Shown in pieces: positions 1 through 5,610 of a stretch of 6,461 nucleotides of DNA. The stretch is from an uncultured Erysipelotrichaceae bacterium. GTDB taxonomy: Bacteria > Bacillota_I > Bacilli_A > Erysipelotrichales > Erysipelotrichaceae. Positions within the stretch are counted from its first letter, which is position 1. Every line of letters begins with the position of its first letter. Under the pieces are notes generated by a model. That model saw only the letters and a program-made list of their open reading frames with translations, made no database searches and was not told the DNA's origin. The stretch is from positions 1-6,461 of the forward strand of contig OMUX01000140.1 in the NCBI GenBank assembly GCA_900314345.1, read 5' to 3'. Made by a program: the position numbers and the translations under genes.

Positions 1-126
1 GTTCCACTCAGCAAGAATGTGTACATAGATCCTGTAACATTGATCCTTTCGCTTGATGAAACAGATGAACGGATTGAGAAGGCTGTTGAAGAATTGATGA
101 GGGATGCATCGTGGTACATGGGCTGA
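1..126 (+). CDS. C-terminal tail of an unrecognised protein (partial, start outside window)
   Basis: Frame 1 is open from the first base to a TGA at 124-126, giving the last 41 residues of a protein that begins upstream. The tail has a hydrophobic stretch (YIDPVTLILSLDE) followed by a charged, probably helical end (DERIEKAVEELMRD). I do not recognise a domain in so short a piece. Its last 16 nt overlap the GTG start of the nucleotidyltransferase-fold gene, so the two were probably translated together. In AbiE-like systems the gene directly upstream of the nucleotidyltransferase encodes the antitoxin or regulator, so that role is possible here. It rests on position alone and not on any motif. 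Confidence 0.6.
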   Translation, partial: VPLSKNVYIDPVTLILSLDETDERIEKAVEELMRDASWYMG

Positions 127-870
127 ATGTATTCAAAGCTTACTTCGATGATTATGCCGGCCAGTATGTTCTGATCGGCGGTACAGCCTGTTCACTGCTT
201 CTTGGCAAGGAAGGAATCGAATTTCGTACAACTAAGGATCTTGATCTGGTACTGATCATTGAGGCTGTTGATGGGGCTTTTATCAGAAAGTTCCTTTCTT
301 TCATCAAGGACGGGGGATAACACGCACGTTAGTAAAGGTACAGACAAGAATGAGTTTTACCGCTTTACGAATCCCACTGTGAATGATTTTCCAAACATGA
401 TTGAGCTGTTCAGCAGGAAGCCGGATTACCTGCGTGAAATTGATACTGCACTTGCACCGGTCCATGTCAGTGATGAGCTTCAGAGTCTGTCCGCAATTCT
501 TCTTGATGATGAGTACTATGATCTTCTTCGTAATAATGCGGCTGTCGTTAATGGTTGCAGTGTTCTGAACCAACCATGCCTGATTCTCTTCAAGATGAAA
601 GCTTGGCTTGATCTGAGCGAAAGAAGGGCAAAAGGTGAAACAGTGGATGCAAAGGATATCCGTAAGCACAGAAATGATGTCTTAAGGCTGACGGCAGGTC
701 TTGAGCCGAAAACATCTTTTCCATTGACAGGGAAAATCCGTGGGGACGCAGAATGCTTTCTTCATGTGCTTGAAAATGATAAAGACAAGATTGTACCGAA
801 GCAGATTGGTCTGCAGGGTGTTTCAACAGATGCTTTGATTGAACGCCTGATAGATTGTTTTTGTCTTTGA
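111..870 (+). pseudogene. AbiEii-like nucleotidyltransferase-fold protein, frameshifted
   Basis: Two overlapping frames together make one protein of about 252 residues. The first part (GTG at 111 to TAA at 318-320, 69 aa) carries the N-terminal signature of the polymerase-beta nucleotidyltransferase fold: IGGTACSLLL at residues 22-31, then TKDLDLVL with the metal-binding D43 and D45. The second part continues in frame +1 from about 313 to TGA at 868-870 and contains LILFKMKAWLDL and a basic stretch ending KDIRKHRNDVLRL, typical of AbiEii-like proteins. Removing one G from the G5 run at 312-316 rejoins the frames; a net loss of two bases just after it would also do so. GTG 111 is chosen because an in-frame TGA lies at 87-89, no other start is available, and a GAGGG sequence (99-103) is well placed. 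The family includes nucleotide-transferring toxins of abortive-infection pairs, but this protein's substrate is unknown. As written the product is truncated soon after the DxD motif and should be inactive, unless the indel is a sequencing error. Confidence 0.75.
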
Positions 871-1078
871 AATATGAAGAGAACATACACTTTTGCTTGC
901 TGCGGAGGAAAATAAGCTGGAGTGAATCTTACGCAGGGACTATGAAGAAATGATGCTTCTGCGTATGGTTTATATTCCTGACATAAACTATGACGCTTTG
1001 GATGATAATTGCGCAATGTTAGTATCGGGAGAAACGAACCAGACGCTTTCCGGCAATATGGAACATCATTTAATCTGA
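871..1078 (+). other. Gene-poor stretch with a possible decayed reading frame
   Basis: No intact gene or RNA is visible between the nucleotidyltransferase remnant and the glpK leader. One frame is suggestive: 878-922 reads as coding-like sequence (HTLLLAAEENKLE), hits TGA at 923-925, then continues open to TGA at 1076-1078 with protein-like composition (ILRRDYEEMMLLRMVYIPDI). The downstream part could start at ATG 950 and give 42 residues, but it lacks a good ribosome-binding site. A TGG-to-TGA change would explain the internal stop. I cannot assign a family. It may be debris from the same decaying accessory locus, or chance. Confidence 0.25.
1047..1074 (+). promoter_or_regulatory. Candidate glpK promoter (weak)
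   Basis: TTTCCG (1047-1052) and TTTAAT (1069-1074) are separated by 16 bp and would start transcription around 1081, at the edge of the cre site. The -10 differs from consensus at one base but the -35 is poor. A second weak candidate is TTGGAT (998-1003) with TAGTAT (1020-1025), also 16 bp apart. Neither is decisive. Confidence 0.25.
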
Positions 1079-1082
1079 ATGT

Positions 1083-1097
1083 ATGAAACCGCTTTCT
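1083..1097 (+). promoter_or_regulatory. cre site (CcpA operator) upstream of glpK
   Basis: The 15-mer ATGAAACCGCTTTCT fits every position of the Gram-positive catabolite-responsive element consensus WTGNAANCGNWNNCW. It ends 43 nt before the glpK start codon. CcpA bound to Ser-phosphorylated HPr represses genes carrying such sites when preferred sugars are present, and glycerol-use genes are common targets. The match is seen directly; binding is inferred. Confidence 0.7.
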
Positions 1098-1140
1098 TTG
1101 GAGGTAGAATAGAAACAGTGATTGGAGAATAACATCATCA

Positions 1141-2643
1141 ATGGAAAACTATGTAATGGCGATTGATCAGGGAACGACCAGTTCCAGGGCGATCCTGTTC
1201 AATCATGACAATGAGATCATTGCCAGTGCGCAGAAGGAATTCACGCAGTATTTCAGACATCCCGGATGGGTGGAACATGACGCCAATGAGATCTGGCTGT
1301 CTGTGCTTGCCGTGATGGCTTCCTGCATGCAGAAGGCAGGCATCTCACCTAAGCAGGTATGTGCCATCGGCATCACCAACCAGCGTGAGACAACGGTTGT
1401 CTGGAACAAGGAGACAGGACTTCCCATCTGCAACGCTGTTGTCTGGCAGTCCAGACAGACAGCAGACATCTGCGATGATCTGAAGGCAAAGGGATACGAT
1501 GATCTCTTCAAGCAGAAGACCGGATTAAGGATTGATCCTTACTTCTCCGGCACAAAGATCCGCTGGATGCTGGATCATGTGGAAGGAGCACAGAAGCTGG
1601 CTGAGGAAGGAAAGCTTCTTGCCGGTACGATTGACAGCTGGCTGATCTGGTGTCTTTCCGGAAACAAGGTCCATGCCACAGACTATTCCAATGCAAGCCG
1701 TACACTGCTTTACAACATCTATGAGAAGAAATGGGATGAAGAGCTGTGTGAGATTCTGAATATTCCTGTATGCATGCTGCCGGAAGTGAAGGACAGTTCC
1801 GGTGTCTTTGCCACAACCGCACCGTATCACTTCTTCGGCTGTGAAGTACCGATTGCCGGTGTTGCCGGCGACCAGCAGGCAGCTTTGTTCGGACAGAACT
1901 GCTTCAATGAAGGTTCCGTAAAGAATACGTATGGAACCGGATGCTTCCTGTTAATGAATACCGGTGAGGAACCAAAGGAAAGCAAGAACGGGCTTGTCAC
2001 CACCATTGCCTGGGGCCTCAACGGAAAGATCAGCTATGCACTGGAAGGCTCTGTGTTCGTGGCAGGTTCTGCGATTCAGTGGCTGCGTGACAAGATGCAG
2101 TTCATGGAACACTCTTCCGACAGTGAGGAGATGGCAGACCATGCCTCAAAGAACAGCGGTGTGATCCTTGTGCCTGCCTTTACAGGACTTGGTGCACCAT
2201 ACTGGGATGACCGGTGCCGTGGAGCATTGTTTGGAATCACCAGAGGAACAACCAGGGAAGACATTACCAAGGCAACCCTGGAATCCCTGGCTTACCAGAC
2301 AAGGGATGTGCTGGATGCCATGGAACAGGACTGCGGCAAGGATATTACAAGCCTGAGAGTGGACGGCGGTGCCAGTGCAAACAACTACCTCATGCAGTTC
2401 CAGGCAGATCTGATTCAGAGTGAAGTTATCAGACCCAGGATCGTGGAGACAACTGCCATGGGTGCCGCACACCTTGCGGGTCTAGCAGTAGGCTTCTGGA
2501 AAGACTGTGAGGAACTGAGCCATCTCAGTGAGAAGGGCGATACAGCCTATGAGCCTTCCATGAAGAAGGAACAGGCAGACCATCTCTATGACAGATGGCA
2601 GCTTGCTGTTTCTGCCGCAAGGATGTTCCCGAGTGAGGAATGA
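1141..2643 (+). CDS. glpK: Glycerol kinase
   Basis: This cytoplasmic enzyme phosphorylates glycerol with ATP to sn-glycerol 3-phosphate, the committed step of glycerol use and a feed into glycolysis and phospholipids. The 500 residues match the family length (about 500). The N-terminus has the nucleotide-binding loop [10 protein letters not shown] (8-17). Glycerol contacts align as R82-E83 (NQRETT), W102, Y134 and D244 ([13 protein letters not shown]). Both FGGY signatures are present: [13 protein letters not shown] (134-146) and [11 protein letters not shown] (361-371) with the segment after it. H230 in PYHFFG is the residue that phospho-HPr modifies in enterococcal and bacillar enzymes; the E. 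coli loop that binds fructose 1,6-bisphosphate is replaced here. ATG 1141 gives the standard N-terminus, with GGAGA at 1124-1128 as a somewhat distant ribosome site. The gene is intact and lies 3 nt from the macro-domain gene. No glpF or glpO is visible in the window. Confidence 0.97.
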   Translation: MENYVMAIDQGTTSSRAILFNHDNEIIASAQKEFTQYFRHPGWVEHDANEIWLSVLAVMASCMQKAGISPKQVCAIGITNQRETTVVWNKETGLPICNAVVWQSRQTADICDDLKAKGYDDLFKQKTGLRIDPYFSGTKIRWMLDHVEGAQKLAEEGKLLAGTIDSWLIWCLSGNKVHATDYSNASRTLLYNIYEKKWDEELCEILNIPVCMLPEVKDSSGVFATTAPYHFFGCEVPIAGVAGDQQAALFGQNCFNEGSVKNTYGTGCFLLMNTGEEPKESKNGLVTTIAWGLNGKISYALEGSVFVAGSAIQWLRDKMQFMEHSSDSEEMADHASKNSGVILVPAFTGLGAPYWDDRCRGALFGITRGTTREDITKATLESLAYQTRDVLDAMEQDCGKDITSLRVDGGASANNYLMQFQADLIQSEVIRPRIVETTAMGAAHLAGLAVGFWKDCEELSHLSEKGDTAYEPSMKKEQADHLYDRWQLAVSAARMFPSEE

Positions 2644-2646
2644 TGC

Positions 2647-3177
2647 ATGAGCAGGATTCAGATTCTCAAGCAGAGCATCACCCACGGCGGCACGGATATC
2701 ATGGTCAATGCGGCCAACAGTGCCCTGCAGGAAGGCAGCGGTGTCTGCGGTGCGATCTTCCGCGCAGCAGGGGAGGAAGAACTCCAGAAGGCATGCAATG
2801 AAATCGGCTACTGCCATAACGGGGATGCCGTGATCACACCTGCCTTCAAGGCCAATGCAAAGTACATCATCCATACCGTAGCACCGATCTGGTATGACGG
2901 GAAGCACCATGAACCGCAGGATCTTTATTCCTGCTACAGGGAATCACTGGATCTTGCAAGGGACAGACAGTGCCATTCCATATCCTTTCCGCTGATCTCA
3001 GCCGGCATCTTCGGCTATCCGATGGACAAGGCATGGCACAAGGCACTGCAGGCATGCCATGACTGGATGGATGCAAACCCGAACTATGACATGGATATCA
3101 TCTTCTGCATCCTTGATGACAGGATCATTGCCCAGGGCAGAAAGGAAGCAGGAAATCTCGGGATTTCACTGCATTGA
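2647..3177 (+). CDS. Macro-domain protein (MacroD/YmdB-like ADP-ribose binding)
   Basis: A single macro domain fills all 176 residues, a size typical of stand-alone bacterial macro proteins. Family members bind ADP-ribose; MacroD/YmdB types hydrolyse O-acetyl-ADP-ribose or remove ADP-ribose from Asp/Glu side chains. Visible motifs are DIMVNAANSAL (17-27) with the key Asn24, the glycine loop EGSGVCGAIFRAAG (29-42), YIIHTVAPIW (73-82) and the distal phosphate loop PLISAGIFGYP (115-125). The loop position held by a catalytic Asp in YmdB (VDG, ten residues after the Asn) is Cys34 here, so the reaction may differ from the textbook one. The ATG sits 3 nt after the glpK stop, with its AGGA ribosome site (2636-2639) inside the last glpK codons, so the two are almost certainly co-transcribed. 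An ATG at 2643 overlapping the glpK stop is out of frame. No functional link to glycerol metabolism is evident from the sequence. Confidence 0.92.
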   Translation: MSRIQILKQSITHGGTDIMVNAANSALQEGSGVCGAIFRAAGEEELQKACNEIGYCHNGDAVITPAFKANAKYIIHTVAPIWYDGKHHEPQDLYSCYRESLDLARDRQCHSISFPLISAGIFGYPMDKAWHKALQACHDWMDANPNYDMDIIFCILDDRIIAQGRKEAGNLGISLH

Positions 3178-3201
3178 CGCAAGGGAAAACAAAGGTATAA
3201 T
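3174..3201 (+). promoter_or_regulatory. thrS promoter
   Basis: TTGACG (3174-3179) and a perfect TATAAT (3196-3201) are 16 bp apart, a strong housekeeping sigma-A promoter. The -35 box overlaps the TGA stop of the macro-domain gene (3175-3177). Transcription should begin near 3208, just before the first T-box structure. Confidence 0.85.
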
Positions 3202-3207
3202 ACTCGT

Positions 3208-3455
3208 GTAAATGCGATGAACGGGACACGGTGATCAGCGTACCGATCAAGAGAGGCAGCCGGCTGGTGGAAGGCTGCTGAGGGAACTGAAAGCTACTAC
3301 CCGCAAGCAGAGTCCGAAAGGAATCTCCGTGCTTCCGCGTTAAGGAAATCAAAGAGTCCATGGAATCCATGGGAAACAAGGTGGTACCGCGCTGTATGGC
3401 GTCCTTCGTAGGAGGGACGCTTTTATATGAGTCCCTGTAAAGGAGAAAAGGAAGA
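3208..3455 (+). ncRNA. T-box riboswitch leader of thrS
   Basis: This untranslated leader senses uncharged tRNA-Thr and controls transcription into thrS. Stem I runs from about 3215: a lower helix CGGG (3222-3225) with CCCG (3300-3303), an AGAGA-type bulge near 3250-3254, and an apical helix GCAGCC/GGCTGC closing the conserved GGTGGAA terminal loop. The specifier loop contains ACTACC; if the lower helix is right, the codon is ACT (3296-3298) followed by A, with ACC (3299-3301) the alternative. Both are Thr codons, agreeing with the gene. Stem III is a 6-bp hairpin (3358-3372) with loop AAT. The T-box AAGGTGGTACCGCG (3378-3391) presents TGGT to the tRNA acceptor end; its AAGG can pair with CCTT (3403-3406), which competes with the terminator. 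Confidence 0.93.
3399..3424 (+). terminator. T-box attenuator terminator
   Basis: GCGTCCTTC (3399-3407) pairs with GGAGGGACGC (3411-3420) to form a stem of about 9 bp including one G-T pair, followed by TTTT. Its 5' strand is shared with the antiterminator, so the two folds exclude each other. Charged tRNA-Thr favours this terminator; uncharged tRNA favours read-through into thrS. Confidence 0.9.
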
Positions 3456-5219
3456 ATGATCAATTTCAAGGAAGACGAGAACATGAGTGTTCTCAACCAC
3501 AGCTGTGCACATCTGATGGCACAGGCGGTCAAGCATCTGTATCCGCAGGCCAAGTTCTGGGTAGGACCCGTTGTTGAAGAAGGCTTCTACTACGATATGG
3601 ATCTTGGCGACGAGGTCATCAGGGACGAGGATCTGGAGAAGATCGAAAAGGAAATGAAGAAGTGTGCCAAGGCTGACAAGCTGATCGTACGTCATGAGAT
3701 CAGCAAGGAAGAGGCCCTGGAGCAGTTCAAGGATGATCCTTACAAGATCGATCTCATTGAAAGAATGCCGGAAGGCACCAACATCTCCATGTACACGCAG
3801 GGCGACTATACCGACCTCTGCCGTGGTCCGCATGTCAAGAGCACCAAGCAGTGCCGCTACTTCAAGCTCCTGAAGCATTCCGGTGCATACTGGAAGGGCG
3901 ACAAGAACAACAAGGTTCTGCAGAGAGTCTACGGTGTATGCTTCCCGAGTGAGGAAGAACTGAACAACTACCTGGCAGAGCTGGAAGACATGAAGCAGAG
4001 AGATCACCGCAAGCTTGGCAAGGATCTGCAGATGTTCATGTTCTCCGACACCGTCGGTGCCGGTCTTCCGATGTGGCTGCCCAATGGCTTCACAGTGAGA
4101 CGCATCCTTTCCGACTACATCATGGACAAGGAGCTGGACCAGGGCTACATCCATGTAGCAACACCGTCTGTGGCTTCCACAAAGCTCTACAAGATCTCCG
4201 GTCATCTTGCCCATTACAAGGATGACATGTTCCCGATCATGGAAAGAGAAGGAGAAGACTTTGTCCTTCGTCCCATGAACTGCCCGGAGCACATGATCAT
4301 CTACAAGTCCACGCTGCATTCCTACAGGGATCTGCCTGTACGCATTGCCGAGATCGCAAACGACTTCCGCTTTGAGGCATCCGGTGCTTTGACGGGTATT
4401 GAAAGAGCACGTGCCTTCACACAGAACGACTCTCATATCTTCTGCCGTCCTGACCAGATCGCATCTGAAATCAAGGATGTCACAAAGCTGATTCTGGATG
4501 TATACAAGGACTTCGACTTCAAGGACTATTCCTTCCGTCTGTCCCTGCGTGACAAGAACAACACAGACAAGTACTTCGGCAATGATGAACTCTGGGAGAA
4601 GAGTGAAGCAGAGCTCAGGGAAGTGCTCAAGGAGATGGGTGTACCTTACTACGAAGCAGAAGGAGAAGCTGCCTTCTATGGACCGAAGATCGATGTCCAG
4701 GTCAAGAGTGTGCTTGGCCATGATGTAACCCTGTCCACCATCCAGCTGGACTACCAGCTGCCGGAGAGATTCGAGCTTGAGTATGTCGACAAGGACGGCA
4801 CCAAGAAGAGACCTGTCGTCATCCACAGAGCAATCCTGGGTTCTCTGGACAGATTCGTTGCCTTCCTCCTGGAAGAGACCAAGGGCATCCTGCCGCTGTG
4901 GCTTGCACCGCAGCAGGTCGTCATCATCCCGGTATCCCCGGAGGCTCATACCGACTATGCCAACGAAGTCCTGAAGCTTCTCAAGAAGAACCATATCCGT
5001 GCAACGGTGGATGCACGCAATGAGAAGCTTGGCTACAGAGTCCGTGAAGCACAGACCAAGAAGATCCCGGTAGAGCTTGTGGTAGGTGACGGTGAGATTG
5101 CAGACCGTGCAGTCACTGTCAGAAGATACGGCTCCAAGGATGCCGCAAAGATGTCCCTGGATGATTTCCTTGCCATGATCCAGAAGGAAATCGACGAAAA
5201 GGTCATCGAACGTCACTAA
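3456..5219 (+). CDS. thrS: Threonyl-tRNA synthetase lacking the TGS domain
   Basis: This enzyme attaches threonine to tRNA-Thr using ATP. At 587 residues it is about 55 shorter than the usual form (about 640) because it begins directly at the editing domain. The editing site has H15 and H19 (HSCAHL) and C122/H126 (DLCRGPH), so removal of mischarged Ser should be retained. The class II core follows: MNCPEH with zinc ligand C276, motif 2 around DFRFEASGAL (303-312; R305 and E307), H327 in QNDSHIFC, and motif 3 VIHRAILGSLDRF (455-467) with ligand H457 and R466. The anticodon-binding domain spans about 484-587 (LAPQQVVIIPV to the end). ATG 3456 is set by AGGAG at 3441-3445 and by the regulatory leader directly upstream, which leaves no room for a TGS domain. 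The gene is expressed alone from its own promoter through the T-box. Confidence 0.97.
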   Translation: MINFKEDENMSVLNHSCAHLMAQAVKHLYPQAKFWVGPVVEEGFYYDMDLGDEVIRDEDLEKIEKEMKKCAKADKLIVRHEISKEEALEQFKDDPYKIDLIERMPEGTNISMYTQGDYTDLCRGPHVKSTKQCRYFKLLKHSGAYWKGDKNNKVLQRVYGVCFPSEEELNNYLAELEDMKQRDHRKLGKDLQMFMFSDTVGAGLPMWLPNGFTVRRILSDYIMDKELDQGYIHVATPSVASTKLYKISGHLAHYKDDMFPIMEREGEDFVLRPMNCPEHMIIYKSTLHSYRDLPVRIAEIANDFRFEASGALTGIERARAFTQNDSHIFCRPDQIASEIKDVTKLILDVYKDFDFKDYSFRLSLRDKNNTDKYFGNDELWEKSEAELREVLKEMGVPYYEAEGEAAFYGPKIDVQVKSVLGHDVTLSTIQLDYQLPERFELEYVDKDGTKKRPVVIHRAILGSLDRFVAFLLEETKGILPLWLAPQQVVIIPVSPEAHTDYANEVLKLLKKNHIRATVDARNEKLGYRVREAQTKKIPVELVVGDGEIADRAVTVRRYGSKDAAKMSLDDFLAMIQKEIDEKVIERH

Positions 5220-5243
5220 TCAGACAATTCATATGTAATGTCT

Positions 5244-5274
5244 GGTCCTGTCTTGCCAAAGGCAGGACCTTTTT
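5244..5274 (+). terminator. Intrinsic terminator after thrS
   Basis: GGTCCTGTC (5244-5252) pairs with GGCAGGACC (5261-5269) in a 9-bp stem with one G-T pair and an 8-nt loop, followed by five Ts (5270-5274). It lies 24 nt after the thrS stop and ends that transcription unit. A second small inverted repeat, CAGACA (5221-5226) with TGTCTG (5239-5244), sits just upstream and shares one base with it. Confidence 0.92.
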
Positions 5275-5610
5275 GTTCCTTTTGACTCCCCGAAAGGGCA
5301 GTTCTGGTTATATCTGAAACGTTTCCAGCCTTCGCAAACCCTTTTAACGATCAGCCTTTTATAAATTCATCCTATGTTTCTTCCACTTCTGCAGCATGCA
5401 TGCATAATTGCTTGAAGTGTTCCACAAAAGTTAAGAAAACATGCTTATTCATGCGGAATTTTCATGTTATGAAATCATTGGGAAACAGGGTACAAGACTT
5501 GCATTCTATAGATAAGAAGGATAAAGTAATCTTGAACCAGCTTTTATGTTTTCTGGCAGAAATCATACAACAACCCTGTTAAGGATTGGTTGACTGGGAG
5601 GGGAGTCAAT
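5275..5610. other. Intergenic region before the surface-protein gene
   Basis: This AT-richer stretch has no convincing gene. A 60-codon frame at 5400-5582 lacks a ribosome-binding site and any recognisable motif. Two symmetric sequences stand out: the near-palindrome around GAAACGTTTC (5316-5325) and GCATGCATGC (5394-5403). TTGACT (5282-5287) followed by an AT-rich TTATAT (5308-5313) could be a promoter but the spacing (20 bp) is long. TTGCAT (5499-5504) with TAAAGT (5522-5527) has 17-bp spacing and is equally weak. The surface-protein promoter probably lies here but I cannot fix it. Confidence 0.5.
5316..5325. promoter_or_regulatory. Operator-like palindrome (cre-like)
   Basis: GAAACGTTTC is a perfect 10-bp palindrome centred on CG, the kind of half-site pairing used by LacI-family repressors including CcpA. 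The wider CTGAAACGTTTCCAG is one base short of a full 16-bp palindrome. It does not satisfy the full cre consensus. It lies just downstream of a possible but weak promoter. Confidence 0.3.

Noticed and set aside
259..312. ATG 259 as the start of an independent 203-residue protein
   Set aside because: Residues encoded from 259 to about 312 in this frame look unlike the family, whereas the other frame over the same bases continues the nucleotidyltransferase. The frame is a real gene only after the frameshift point.
304..1016. Minus-strand frames of 84-121 codons opposite the nucleotidyltransferase and its downstream region
   Set aside because: No motifs, and they overlap each other and the better-supported plus-strand gene.
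3358..3372. CCATGG repeated twice as a possible short direct repeat or insertion footprint
   Set aside because: The two copies form a perfect hairpin that is Stem III of the T-box leader, so the structure is already explained.
3423..5216. 597-codon open frame on the minus strand across all of thrS
   Set aside because: It is in exact codon register with thrS, so it stays open simply because thrS avoids TTA, CTA and TCA codons. The translation shows no known family, while the sense strand is an unmistakable ThrS.
5400..5582. 60-codon plus-strand frame between thrS and the surface-protein gene
   Set aside because: No ribosome-binding site, no recognisable motif, and AT-rich intergenic composition; more likely a chance frame.
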